In this document: one piece after another, positions 40,758 to 49,090 of the stretch
Layout of the letters: each line of letters begins with the position of its first letter
Position numbering within the stretch: position 1 is the stretch's first letter
Origin: Pseudomonadales bacterium
Lineage (GTDB): Bacteria > Pseudomonadota > Gammaproteobacteria > Pseudomonadales > Azotimanducaceae
Reading direction: 5' to 3'
Assembly: GCA_007131295.1 (NCBI GenBank)
Contig: SLQW01000041.1
Span: forward strand, 1 to 56,322
Length of the DNA: 56,322 bases
The notes under the pieces: model-generated
Database searches by the model: none
What the model was told of the DNA's origin: nothing
What the model saw: only the letters and a program-made list of their open reading frames with translations
Translations under genes and position numbers: made by a program

Positions 40758-41870
40758 ATGGTCAGGATGGGTCTCATGGGGGAGCTTGCATATCCGTTCG
40801 ACTCCGCGCCGCTGCCTGGTGCAACCATGGAAATCGCACCCGGAGTGCTCTGGTTGCGTATGCCGATGCCAGGATCCCTCGATCACATAAACCTTTATGC
40901 ACTCGAGGATGCCGCTGGCTGGACGCTGGTGGACATGGGTCTCGGCGACGAAATCACGCAACGGCACTGGGACGAACTGTTTTCCGGCGATCTTGCAGGT
41001 CGTCCTGTACAGCGCCTGCTCGTCACCCACATGCACCCGGATCACATCGGCCAGGCTGGCTACCTGAGCGAGCGCTTCCGCGCGCCGCTGCACATGACCC
41101 GGGGCGAATACTTTCAGGCCCGAGCGTTTTCCGCCGGCGGCGGCTTCAGCAAAATGAGCTGGGAGAGCACGGCCTTCTATCGCGGCGCAGGGTTGCGCGA
41201 AGACGATTTCGCTGCTCTGCGCCGTAGCTTTTCTGGCGGTTACGCTTCGGCGATCACTCCCCTGCCAATGGGCTACCACCGGATGGAGCACGGCGACGTG
41301 CTCACGATCGGCGGCCGCGACTGGCAGATTCTGGTGGGTTCGGGGCATTCACCGGAGCACGCCTGCCTCTACTGTCGCGGGCTCGGAATCCTGATCGCAG
41401 GCGACCAGGTCCTACCCGTGATCACATCGAATGTGAGCGTGCATCCCACAGAACCCGAGGCCAATCCGCTCAAAGACTGGCTCGATTCCCATGATCGCTT
41501 TCTATCGTTGCCCGACGAGACACTCGTGCTGCCGGCGCACGGTGAACCGTTTCGCGGCCTGCGCAAGCGTCTGCGGGCGCTGATCGCGCATCACGAGGAC
41601 CGCATGCTGGCACTGGAGGAACATTGCACGGAGCCGACCGTTGCCCGCGAAATGCTGCCGGTGCTGTTCCGGCGCCAGCTCGACACGCGCCAGATGGTCA
41701 TGGCCCTCGGTGAGTGCATCGCCCACCTGCACCTGCTGCTGCACCGCGACCGCATCGAGCGGGTATTGGGTGAAGACGGCGTCTGGCGCTTCCGGTCCAT
41801 CGATCCGGACCTTGCCCGGCGCCTGCGCGCGGAGCACGAGGCCCCGGACGACGGCCCCATGATGGTCTGA
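40758..41870 (+). CDS. MBL-fold metallo-hydrolase
   Basis: Metallo-beta-lactamase-fold hydrolase of 370 residues with an intact metal motif THMHPDHIG (His91, His93, Asp95, His96), later ligands in VGSGHSPEHACLYC and IAGDQVLP, and LPAHGEPFRG. A C-terminal helical extension (about 270-340) resembles the winged-helix tail of LACTB2-like or thioesterase-like members, including FRRQLDTRQMVMALGECIAH. It would act on small esters or thioesters in the cytoplasm; substrate unknown. Three in-frame ATG codons at 40758, 40767 and 40776 make the exact start uncertain. It is divergent from the kinase gene and convergent with the truncated MBL gene. Confidence 0.88.
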   Translation: MVRMGLMGELAYPFDSAPLPGATMEIAPGVLWLRMPMPGSLDHINLYALEDAAGWTLVDMGLGDEITQRHWDELFSGDLAGRPVQRLLVTHMHPDHIGQAGYLSERFRAPLHMTRGEYFQARAFSAGGGFSKMSWESTAFYRGAGLREDDFAALRRSFSGGYASAITPLPMGYHRMEHGDVLTIGGRDWQILVGSGHSPEHACLYCRGLGILIAGDQVLPVITSNVSVHPTEPEANPLKDWLDSHDRFLSLPDETLVLPAHGEPFRGLRKRLRALIAHHEDRMLALEEHCTEPTVAREMLPVLFRRQLDTRQMVMALGECIAHLHLLLHRDRIERVLGEDGVWRFRSIDPDLARRLRAEHEAPDDGPMMV

Positions 41871-41898
41871 GTCCGCAGCCAAGGCGAGGCAGCGCAGC

Positions 41899-42369
41899 TC
41901 AGACTTCGAAGCGATAGCTGTTCCCGTCCCTGCGCGCGAACAGGTAGCGCGCCTGTGGCAACGTCGGCTCCCACTCGCCGTCCACGAGGCGTGTGTTCCA
42001 GCCCACGTGATCCACGTGCAGGTGTGTGCACAGGACGGTATCGATGCTATCCAGTGGATAGCCCGCAGCTTCGAGATGATCGAGGAACCCCGTCTGCATC
42101 CTGTCCCAGGCCGGTAATGTTCGCCGCTTGTCGTTGCCGATACAGGTATCGACCAGAATGCGGCGCTCACCGGTGTCCACCACCAGAGCGTGTACGCTCA
42201 TGATGAGCTCGCCCTCGGCCGTCATGAAATGCGGCGCGAGCCATGTGATCTCGCGGCAGGCTTCCGGCGTGGCATCGGGCAGGATGAAGCAGGAGCCGCC
42301 GGTGGCCTCGAGTTCGACCACGCGGGTGACCTTCACGCTTCCTACTTGCCACTGATTCGCTGTAGCCAT
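41899..42369 (-). pseudogene. Truncated MBL-fold hydrolase (N-terminal half)
   Basis: The 156-residue product matches only the first half of a lactonase-like MBL-fold hydrolase. It has the N-terminal segment WQVGSVKVTRVVELEATGG, VDTCIGNDKRRTLPAWDRM and the intact metal motif CTHLHVDHVGWNTRLVDG (His116, His118, Asp120, His121), and reaches the usual ARYLFAR. It then ends in NSYRFEV, about 130 residues short of the family length. The later His and Asp ligands are missing, so a binuclear site cannot form. A good ribosome site (GGAAGAG) precedes the ATG. The remaining half is not found nearby in any frame, so a deletion rather than a simple frameshift is likely. Confidence 0.7.
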
Positions 42370-42403
42370 CGCTCTCTTCCCCCTCCTGATGCAGTGAAGC
42401 GTG

Positions 42404-42760
42404 TCAGCGCCCGCCGTCGGACGTTACCTCGAGAAGCCAGGACTGATAGCCGGGACCGACTCCGATGGCAGGCAGGACCATGATCTGCGGCACTTCGTAA
42501 GGGTGATTACCCTCGAGCCAAGCGACAACCTGCCCGGCCAGCGTCTGCCGCGTCTTGATCATCAGGCGGATTTCCGGATCCGCAGCCACGTCACCTTCCC
42601 AGACATAGAGACTGTCGATCTGGGAGAGCTGGATGCAGGCCGCGAGACTCGCTTCGAGCAGGCCTCGGGCCAGCGCCTGCGCCTCTTCCTCGGTTTCAGT
42701 CGTGGTCAGCACCACGCAGAGATCAGGGGTGTCTTGCGCCCGCTCAGGATGTACGCTCAC
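42404..42760 (-). CDS. cutA: Divalent-cation tolerance protein CutA
   Basis: Small trimeric cytoplasmic protein of 118 residues, linked genetically to copper tolerance though its exact role is unsettled. Conserved stretches are CVVLTTTETEEEAQALARGL, AACIQLSQIDSLYVWEG and the C-terminal HPYEVPQIMVLPA motif. It starts with GTG at 42760, directly preceded by AAGGAGGG, a very strong ribosome site. It is divergent from the YkgJ-type gene by 28 bp. Confidence 0.95.
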   Translation of the reverse strand: MSVHPERAQDTPDLCVVLTTTETEEEAQALARGLLEASLAACIQLSQIDSLYVWEGDVAADPEIRLMIKTRQTLAGQVVAWLEGNHPYEVPQIMVLPAIGVGPGYQSWLLEVTSDGGR

Positions 42761-42788
42761 GCGCCCTCCTTACCAGTCGTGATCGCCC

Positions 42789-43139
42789 GTGCTCTGTCGC
42801 AGCCATTGCGGTGCCTGCTGCATCGCCCCCTCCATACGTGACCCGCTGCCCGGCATGCCAGACGGCAAACCTGCGGGCCAGCGTTGCATCCATCTCGATG
42901 ACAGCGCTCGCTGCAAACTATGGGGGCAGCCCGAACGGCCGCAGGTCTGCGCCGCCTTTCTGGCCGAGCCGGCAATCTGCGGAAGCGATCGCGACGATGC
43001 CCTGACCCGCATCGCCGCCCTCGAAGTCGTCACCTCACCTCGTATCATGTCACCGCAGCAGCAAGTTCGGCATAGCGATCGAGCAGAGGCACCACCTTGT
43101 CCGCAGGCGCCGGCGGCAAACCGAACACGATGCGGTTGA
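42789..43139 (+). CDS. YkgJ family cysteine-cluster protein
   Basis: Small cysteine-rich protein of the YkgJ/UPF0153 type, thought to bind zinc or an iron-sulfur centre; function unknown. The start (GTG at 42789) places the family motif CRSHCGACCIAPSI at the very N-terminus, with Cys3, Cys7, Cys10 and Cys11, followed by LPGMPDGKPAGQRCIHLDD and the C-terminal half of the cluster CKLWGQPERPQVCAAF. The core ends near residue 83 at LEVVTSP; the remaining 33 residues run into the antisense end of the LLM gene and are probably not conserved. No ribosome site is obvious, and the gene shares a short divergent region with cutA. Confidence 0.8.
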   Translation: MLCRSHCGACCIAPSIRDPLPGMPDGKPAGQRCIHLDDSARCKLWGQPERPQVCAAFLAEPAICGSDRDDALTRIAALEVVTSPRIMSPQQQVRHSDRAEAPPCPQAPAANRTRCG

Positions 43140-43905
43140 AGCCGAGGCCCATGTAGCGTTTCACGCGCTCCGGATCCGGGCCCGCCCCGAACAAAGTCAG
43201 ATCGAGGGACGCCATCTCGCGTCCGACTGCAGCCATAGCAGCCTCGAGGCGTACCATGCCATCGGCGAGATCCACACCTGGTCTGGCTATCGGCATCCAG
43301 CCGTCGCCGTACTCCGCGATTCTGGCGAAGGCGTAGCGCGAGGAAGCGCCGAGCAGGACCGGCGGACCGCCGGGCTGCACCGGTTTCGGCCAGGCGTGGA
43401 TGGGATCGAAGCTGACGTGTTCGCCGTGGAAGGATGCGGGGTCGTCGCTCCAGATCGCCCGCATCGCCAACACCCGCTCCCGAAGCACCGACCAGCGCTT
43501 CTCGAACGCGACGCCGTGGTTCGCCATTTCTTCGGCATTCCAGCCCGCACCGATACCCAAAAGCAGCCGCCCGTTGGACACCAGATCGAGCGACGCGACC
43601 TGCTTGGCCATCAGGATCGGATCACGCTCGGTGACGAGAGCGATGCCCGTACCGAGCTTCAGGCGGGTAGTAACCGCCGCCGCCGCCGCCAGGGCGACGA
43701 AGGGATCCTGGGTGCGGTAATACTCGCGCGGCAACTCGCCACCCCCTGGCCAGGGCGTGAGGCGGCTGGCCGGAATGTGGGTGTGCTCAGGCAGGAACAG
43801 CGCATCGAAACCGCGCGCTTCCGCGGCGGCAGCGAGCTGCACGATGTCCATGGCCTCGTCAGTGGGAAACATCGTGACGCCGAACAAGGTACCTGCCGCG
43901 CCCAT
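43045..43905 (-). CDS. LLM class F420-dependent oxidoreductase (Rv2161c-like)
   Basis: Luciferase-like fold enzyme of 286 residues expected to use F420H2. Motifs: VQLAAAAEARGFDALFLPEH, LGTGIALVTERDPILMAKQV, ASLDLVSNGRLLLGIGAGWN and VLLGASSRYAFARIAEYGDG. GAGAGGGGG lies five to six bases upstream of the ATG at 43905, so the in-frame ATG at 43935 is not needed. It overlaps the end of the convergent YkgJ-type gene by 95 bp. Substrate unknown; sequence is closest, in this window, to the LLM protein at 20768-21628. Confidence 0.9.
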   Translation of the reverse strand: MGAAGTLFGVTMFPTDEAMDIVQLAAAAEARGFDALFLPEHTHIPASRLTPWPGGGELPREYYRTQDPFVALAAAAAVTTRLKLGTGIALVTERDPILMAKQVASLDLVSNGRLLLGIGAGWNAEEMANHGVAFEKRWSVLRERVLAMRAIWSDDPASFHGEHVSFDPIHAWPKPVQPGGPPVLLGASSRYAFARIAEYGDGWMPIARPGVDLADGMVRLEAAMAAVGREMASLDLTLFGAGPDPERVKRYMGLGFNRIVFGLPPAPADKVVPLLDRYAELAAAVT

Positions 43906-43985
43906 CGAACCCCCTCTCGGCGTCGAATCCGACATCTAGTCTCGCACAGCGAGTGTGCAGCACAACAAGAGGGTGGAGCGTCGGC

Positions 43986-44678
43986 TCAGAGCAAGGTGTG
44001 TTCGTCGAAGCGCACCCGGGTCGACTCGATCCGGGCGAGGTAGCGATTGCTCGCCTGCTGATAGCTCGGGCGCCGCAGATTCGCTGGGCCGACGTTGTAG
44101 AGGCGCAGGGCACATTCGAGATCGCCGCAACGGTGCTTGTAGTACGCCAGTACCTGTGCCCCGCAGTAGATGTTGTGCTCGGGATCGACCAGGTCCACAC
44201 CACCGCAGAAGTCCCGCCAGTATTGCGGCTTCACCTGGGCCGGTCCGATTGCACCCGCCCACGAGACCACACGCTTGCGAAAAGAACTCTCCGTGTAGAC
44301 GAGGCTGGCCAGAATTTCCGGCGGCAGCTGCTGGCGGACGCTGGCTTCCAGAATCCAGTCCGAGAAGGTCAGCGCACGTTCCGCGTCGAGACCGAAGATG
44401 CGCTCGAGCGTCGCAGCGAATTCATCGACGTTATATGCAGCGTCGCCATGGACCGGCTCGTTGGCTGGCAGCGGCAACGTCTTGACCACCGGATGCAGCG
44501 GCTGCGTGACCGCAGCGATAATGACGGAAGCCAGGAAGGCAACGGGGAGAAAGAGAATCGGCAGCGACGCCAGACGTGCAGCGGTTGGCACGCGGCGGAA
44601 CGTGGCACGCAGCCCACCGAACATCGCGGCGAGGAGCCTTCGAGCCGAATCTGGCAGTGACAGCGCTGCAGTCACCAC
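43986..44678 (-). CDS. Membrane-anchored lytic transglycosylase (SLT domain)
   Basis: Peptidoglycan-cleaving lytic transglycosylase of 230 residues. A single N-terminal membrane segment (SLPILFLPVAFLASVIIAAV, about 38-59) anchors it in the inner membrane with the enzyme in the periplasm. The SLT core is recognised by LASLVYTESSFRKRVVS with catalytic Glu130, GAIGPAQVKP, the disulfide-like pair in FCGGVDL and IYCGAQVLAYY, and ALRLYNVGPAN. Translation probably starts at the GTG at 44678, with GGAGAGAC just upstream. The 273-bp region before it is AT-richer around 44729-44762 and may hold its promoter, but no clear -10/-35 pair was seen. Confidence 0.88.
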   Translation of the reverse strand: MVTAALSLPDSARRLLAAMFGGLRATFRRVPTAARLASLPILFLPVAFLASVIIAAVTQPLHPVVKTLPLPANEPVHGDAAYNVDEFAATLERIFGLDAERALTFSDWILEASVRQQLPPEILASLVYTESSFRKRVVSWAGAIGPAQVKPQYWRDFCGGVDLVDPEHNIYCGAQVLAYYKHRCGDLECALRLYNVGPANLRRPSYQQASNRYLARIESTRVRFDEHTLL

Positions 44679-44951
44679 GTCTCTCCAGAATAGACCAGAC
44701 CCGGAGATGTTACCGCCCGCTCACCACAAATTCATTGTTTTTTCAGACTTCAAATTGAAAATTGAGGCCTCAACAGCGCCCCCAAGTCGACCCGGAGCCC
44801 AGAGTTTGCCTGGCCTGCAGCACGATTTGACCGCTCGTCAGGCGCACCGGTCCGTCGGTCGAGGCCGGCGCAGCCTTCAGCAAAACTGCAGATTCCGGCC
44901 TTCCATGGCCGTTTCGACAAGGCCCGAACCCAAGCCAGGAGCGCAGGCGCT

Positions 44952-45959
44952 TCAAGCCGCCTGCAGTTCTTCGATGATCCGCTTCTGTTCCTCGGCAGGG
45001 ATCGTTCCATAAGCCGCTGAGGTTCGGTCGATGAGGTCGCCGTAGCGCTTTTTCATCTCTGCGGCCACGTCCTTTGGCTCGGCGACCACGGCAAACTTCG
45101 TGAGGATGTCGTCGCCGATGAGCTCGCCCATCTCCTTCCATTTGCCTTCCTTGGACATAGTGTTGAGCACCGGCTGCAGTTCACCCGCGCCGATGGACTC
45201 CAGCACGCCTTTGTAGGCAGGCGTCGAACCGTAGAAGCCGATCTGACGAGTCACCGTCTCTCGTGCCTGAGCAAAACTGCGCTCGTCGGTGCCGGTCACC
45301 ACGAAACAGGGATAAGAAATCTGGAAGTCCTTGCGCTGGCGCCCTGCGGCAGCGAGGCCCTTTTCGATGTTCGGCAGCGTGGTCTCGCGCAGGTACGCCT
45401 CTGTGGTGAACGCATGGACGATCAGCCCATCCGCCACCTCGCCGGCCACCTGGGTCATCAGCGGCCCGACGGCCGCGAGGAACACCTTCGGCGGGCCATA
45501 CTCGGTGTTGGTCGGCGTGAAGAAAGGCGTCATCAGGGTGTGCTGATAGAACTCCCCGCGGAAGTCCAGACGCGTACCGTTGTACCAGCTGTCCCAGATC
45601 GCCCGCATAGCCAGGATGAATTCCCGCATCCTCGGAGCCGGCGACGACCAGGGCATGGAGAAGCGCTTGGTGATGTGGGGCTTGATCTGGGATCCCAGAC
45701 CCATGATGAAGCGGCCTTTGGAATAGGCATTCAAATCGTGGCCGATATTGGCGAGCACCATGGGCGTGCGCGCGAACGCTACGGCGATGGACGTTGAAAG
45801 CTCGATCTTTTTGCTCTCCCCTGCAGCCAGTACCAGAGGAAAGAAGGGATCGTGGGCAGTCTCGGCGGTCATGGCGCCGCTGTAGCCCATTTCTTCGAGC
45901 TGGCGAATATTCTCTGGGACCTTGTCGAGGTCCGTCGTAAGGCCACCGTCGACGCGCAT
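44952..45959 (-). CDS. LLM class F420-dependent oxidoreductase (MSMEG_2256-like)
   Basis: Luciferase-like fold enzyme of 335 residues. The N-terminus MRVDGGLTTDLDKVPENIRQ, then EMGYSGAMTAETAHDPFFPL, AFARTPMVLANIGHDLNAYS and FIMGLGSQIKPHITKRFSMP, match the actinobacterial MSMEG_2256-type F420-dependent group, in which F420 use is expected. I chose the ATG at 45959 because GGGAG lies seven bases upstream; the GTG at 45965 is too close. Substrate unknown. It is a single gene between the transglycosylase and the histidine phosphatase, all on the minus strand, with gaps over 60 bp on either side. Confidence 0.9.
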   Translation of the reverse strand: MRVDGGLTTDLDKVPENIRQLEEMGYSGAMTAETAHDPFFPLVLAAGESKKIELSTSIAVAFARTPMVLANIGHDLNAYSKGRFIMGLGSQIKPHITKRFSMPWSSPAPRMREFILAMRAIWDSWYNGTRLDFRGEFYQHTLMTPFFTPTNTEYGPPKVFLAAVGPLMTQVAGEVADGLIVHAFTTEAYLRETTLPNIEKGLAAAGRQRKDFQISYPCFVVTGTDERSFAQARETVTRQIGFYGSTPAYKGVLESIGAGELQPVLNTMSKEGKWKEMGELIGDDILTKFAVVAEPKDVAAEMKKRYGDLIDRTSAAYGTIPAEEQKRIIEELQAA

Positions 45960-46021
45960 CAGCACTCTCCCATTCGGTTACGGGCGGTCAAAAGAACAGC
46001 GGATTCTAGCCTGCACAGCAT

Positions 46022-46654
46022 TCAGTCGTACATCAGCAGGCCCTGTTCGGGACCCATGCCATCATCGAAGCGAAGGACCGTGGCCGCTCGGCCATCCAGC
46101 CGAACAACATAAGCGACTGAATTGGGCAGGCGGGTCCGCAGCATCGTCGCTGCATCGAGCTCAAGCACGCTGCCCAGCAGAACACGTCCGAGCGTGCCGT
46201 GGGACACGACGAGTATGCTGCGCTCTGTTGCGGCCAGCAGCTCATCGACCAGCGGACTGACCCGCCCGAGCAGATCGTCGTAGTTCTCGCCGCCCGGCGG
46301 GCGATGAGCCCAGGGGTCCTCGCCACGGGCCTGATTATGCTCCGGTTCCCGGGTGGCCACCTCTGCCAGCGTCCACCCTTCGAAGCGCCCCATGCTTCGC
46401 TCCATCAGGCGCTCATCGGTCTCAACCTTGAGCCCAAGCTCTGCCGCAAGAAGCTCCGCGGTGGCGCGGGCGCGCCCCAAAGGACTCGCCAGCAGGCGCT
46501 CCGGACGACGCGTCGGCAGCCAGCGCAGGTGCGCGGCTACCTGCTGATGCCCCAGAGGCGTCAACGGGGAGTCGCCACGCCCCTGGAATCTGCCTTCCAC
46601 ATTCCATTCGGTCTGTCCATGGCGGACGAAAATCAATTCCTCGATTGGCATCAT
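46022..46654 (-). CDS. Histidine phosphatase family protein
   Basis: Phosphoglycerate-mutase-like phosphatase of about 210 residues. The catalytic RHG motif is IFVRHGQTEWNVEGRFQG near the N-terminus, with the second site residues in RLLASPLGRARATAE, MERSMGRFEGWTL and VVSHGTLGRVLL. The short sequence resembles alpha-ribazole phosphatase and general cytoplasmic phosphatases rather than a true mutase. Two adjacent ATG codons (46654 and 46651) follow AAGGG; the TTG further upstream is unlikely. Substrate unknown. It is divergent from htpX by about 75 bp. Confidence 0.88.
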   Translation of the reverse strand: MMPIEELIFVRHGQTEWNVEGRFQGRGDSPLTPLGHQQVAAHLRWLPTRRPERLLASPLGRARATAELLAAELGLKVETDERLMERSMGRFEGWTLAEVATREPEHNQARGEDPWAHRPPGGENYDDLLGRVSPLVDELLAATERSILVVSHGTLGRVLLGSVLELDAATMLRTRLPNSVAYVVRLDGRAATVLRFDDGMGPEQGLLMYD

Positions 46655-46729
46655 GTACCCTTGAACCAATGGGGCCCGGCCCCACTCTAATGACTGCTCG
46701 TTCCCCTGGCCCCATCGGAGATCGTTTAC

Positions 46730-47614
46730 ATGCGCATTCTGTTGTTCATCGCGACCAACATCGCGGTGCTCGCGCTTGCCAGTATTACGCTGAGCATTCT
46801 CGGCGTGGGCGGCATGCTCGATGAGACCGGCACCGGGCTCAACCTGACCGCCTTGCTCATTTTCTGCGGCGTCGTCGGGATGAGCGGCTCATTCATTTCC
46901 CTGTTCATGTCGAAATGGATGGCCAAACGCAGCACCGGTACCCGCATCATCGAGCAACCGCGCAATGCAACCGAGCGCTGGCTCATGGACACCGTGCGCG
47001 AACTCTCCGACGAGGCCGGCATCGGCATGCCGGAAGTCGGCATCTTCGATGCGGCACAGCCGAACGCCTTCGCTACCGGCTGGAACCGCAACGATTCTCT
47101 GGTTGCCGTGAGTACCGGACTCATGCAGGCCATGCGCCCGGAAGAGGTCAAGGCCGTCCTCGCCCACGAGGTCGGGCACGTCGCCAATGGCGATATGGTG
47201 ACCCTGTCCCTGGTTCAGGGTGTGGTGAACACGTTCGTCATGTTCTTCGCACGCATCATCGGCTTCTTCGTCGATCGTGTCGTCTTCAAGAACGACCGCG
47301 GGCTCGGGCCGGGCTACTGGATCGTGACCATCATCGCCCAGATCGTCCTCGGCATCCTGGCGATGATGATCGTGATGTGGTTCTCGCGCTTCCGCGAGTT
47401 CCGGGCCGACGCAGCCGGAGCGCGTCTTGCGGGGCGCCAGCACATGATCGCCGCCCTGGAGCGGCTGCGGGTGGGCAGCGAGATGCCGGATGCCATGCCG
47501 GCTAGCATGCAGGCGTTCGGCATCAATCAGGGGCTACGTCAGGGATTCCAGGCACTGTTCTCGTCGCACCCGCCTCTCGAGGATCGCATCGCCGCCCTGA
47601 AGAACGCCGGCTGA
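46730..47614 (+). CDS. htpX: Membrane protease HtpX (M48)
   Basis: Zinc-dependent inner-membrane protease of 294 residues that helps clear misfolded membrane proteins under stress. It has N-terminal membrane segments ([20 protein letters not shown] and a second near 40-60), the catalytic motif [13 protein letters not shown] with His146, Glu147 and His150, two more membrane segments, and the third-ligand segment [14 protein letters not shown]. The C-terminus with [12 protein letters not shown] is typical. GGAG lies upstream of the ATG. Confidence 0.96.
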   Translation: MRILLFIATNIAVLALASITLSILGVGGMLDETGTGLNLTALLIFCGVVGMSGSFISLFMSKWMAKRSTGTRIIEQPRNATERWLMDTVRELSDEAGIGMPEVGIFDAAQPNAFATGWNRNDSLVAVSTGLMQAMRPEEVKAVLAHEVGHVANGDMVTLSLVQGVVNTFVMFFARIIGFFVDRVVFKNDRGLGPGYWIVTIIAQIVLGILAMMIVMWFSRFREFRADAAGARLAGRQHMIAALERLRVGSEMPDAMPASMQAFGINQGLRQGFQALFSSHPPLEDRIAALKNAG

Positions 47615-47630
47615 CCCCGCATTCGCCACA

Positions 47631-47825
47631 CTTCGCTCAGTGCGCAGTCCCCGATCGGCGCGCCCGCTGCGCGGCCACGCCTTCCCACGAGTGCACCGCG
47701 AACGAAGGTGCTCTTTGTGGGAAGTTGTGCCGCCTGCAGGGCGGCGCAACGATCGGCGGCGCAGCCGCCGCAAACGTCAGGCTTCGCTCAGGGTGCAGTC
47801 CTCGATCGGCGGCGCAGCCGCCGCA
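47631..47825. repeat. Intergenic repeats with GC-rich hairpins
   Basis: Between the convergent stops of htpX and the thioesterase, an identical 23-bp unit (CGATCGGCGGCGCAGCCGCC then GCA) occurs at 47750-47772 and 47803-47825. Each forms a seven-base hairpin CGGCGGC/GCCGCCG with a GCA loop. A second related sequence, CTTCGCTCAG followed by a GCAGTC-CGATCGGCG block, occurs at 47631-47660 and 47782-47811. Together they resemble a small palindromic intergenic element family. No U-tract follows, so classical termination is not shown. Confidence 0.75.
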
Positions 47826-47829
47826 CGCG

Positions 47830-48249
47830 TCATGCCTGTTGCGGGACCAGGCGGATCGTGGAGGTGCCCTTGGCGAGCACCTCGCCGTCGAGGTCCAGCA
47901 GACGACCTTCGCAAAACACGGTCTGCTTGCCGGCACGCTCGATCCAGCCCTCGGCCCGAACCTTCCCCGGCCGCGCGGGGCGGAAAAAACTGATCTTGAT
48001 CTCGAGCGTCGCGACCCAGTACTGCTGTCCATACCGGGCAATCACCCCGTGCGCCATAGCGGAATCGATCCAGCCCGTCACGAATCCGCCCTGAGCGACG
48101 CCACCGGAGTGGCAGAACTCAGGACGCACGGTGAACTCGACCACAGCCCGCCCGGCTTCGGAGTCGAGCTCAGTGCAGACCCCGTCACCCAGTGCAGTGA
48201 GCACAGAAGGCTCGGCACCCTCAGGCGGCTTCACCCCGGCTTCACTCAT
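47830..48249 (-). CDS. PaaI-type hotdog thioesterase
   Basis: Acyl-CoA thioesterase-like protein of 139 residues with the hotdog fold. Family features are FCHSGGVAQGGFVTGWIDSA (the His/Gly turn and the acidic residue of the active site), WVATLEIKISFFRPARPGKV and KQTVFCEGRLLDLDGEVLAKG. It would release free acid from CoA thioesters in the cytoplasm. Its ATG overlaps the enoyl-CoA hydratase stop in ATGA, so the two are translationally coupled and probably act on the same pathway. Its stop lies five bases from the intergenic repeats. Confidence 0.9.
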   Translation of the reverse strand: MSEAGVKPPEGAEPSVLTALGDGVCTELDSEAGRAVVEFTVRPEFCHSGGVAQGGFVTGWIDSAMAHGVIARYGQQYWVATLEIKISFFRPARPGKVRAEGWIERAGKQTVFCEGRLLDLDGEVLAKGTSTIRLVPQQA

Positions 48250-49079
48250 TCCCTCGACTCCCGGTAATCGCCGTAATCCTTGTCGCGCTTGGAGAGCGCC
48301 TGGGTCAACCCGCCCTCCGCGATGTCCTTGAGATGGGCGCGCGCCGACGGCGTGAGCATGGACAGAGCCTGGATTTCAGTTCCCGCGCGAATGGCGGCAC
48401 GGATACCCATGAGTTCCATCTGCCGGTGCACCGCACGTTTGTTGATCTGCTGAATGTCGGGCGGCACCCGGGCGATCTTCTCGGCCACCTTCAGCACCGC
48501 GGCCTCGAGTTCGGCAGCAGGGAACGCCCGGTTCGCGAACCCTGATTCGGCCGCTTCGATACCGGATATGGAGTCGCCGGTGAGCATCATCTCCATGGCG
48601 CGGCGCAGACCCACCAACCAGGGATAGAACTGGTTGTCCGGCGGGCTGATGGCGCGCACGACGGGGTAGCCGATCTTGGCGTCTTCGGCGACGTAGACCA
48701 GGTCGCAGGCAGTCGCAAGTTCGGTACCGCCCGCGAGGCAATAGCCTTCCACCTGAGCGATCACCGGCTTCGCGAGGTCCCACATCTGCAGAAACCCGTC
48801 CACCACGTGGCGGGGCCAGTTGCCGAGCCCACCTGCTGTATGAAAGGGCTGCTGCTTGCGCGCGTCCTGCTTCAGGTCATAGCCGGCGGAGAAATTGCCA
48901 CCGGCTCCTCGCAAGATCGTGACCCGCAGTTCGTCATCGAGGTCGGCCTGTTGCAGCGCATCGAACAGCTCGCTGCGCAGCGGGTTGGACAGCGGGTTGC
49001 GCTTGTCCGGCCGATTCAGCGTGATGCGCTGAACGCCCGGAAGCGGCCGATCCACAAGAATCCATTCATAGTCGCTCAT
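48246..49079 (-). CDS. Enoyl-CoA hydratase/isomerase family protein
   Basis: Crotonase-superfamily enzyme of 277 residues. Core motifs: VQRITLNRPDKRNPLSNPLR, GGNFSAGYDLKQ (oxyanion hole region, with Tyr where many have Ala-Asp), AQVEGYCLAGGTELATACDL and IGYPVVRAISPPDN. The usual catalytic Glu after GGG-hydrophobic positions is not obvious, so it may be a hydratase with altered chemistry or an isomerase. The ATG at 49079 has GAGGA nine bases upstream and follows the LLM stop by 11 bp. It is the middle gene of an LLM-hydratase-thioesterase operon. Confidence 0.88.
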   Translation of the reverse strand: MSDYEWILVDRPLPGVQRITLNRPDKRNPLSNPLRSELFDALQQADLDDELRVTILRGAGGNFSAGYDLKQDARKQQPFHTAGGLGNWPRHVVDGFLQMWDLAKPVIAQVEGYCLAGGTELATACDLVYVAEDAKIGYPVVRAISPPDNQFYPWLVGLRRAMEMMLTGDSISGIEAAESGFANRAFPAAELEAAVLKVAEKIARVPPDIQQINKRAVHRQMELMGIRAAIRAGTEIQALSMLTPSARAHLKDIAEGGLTQALSKRDKDYGDYRESRE

Positions 49080-49090
49080 GGCGGACGTCC

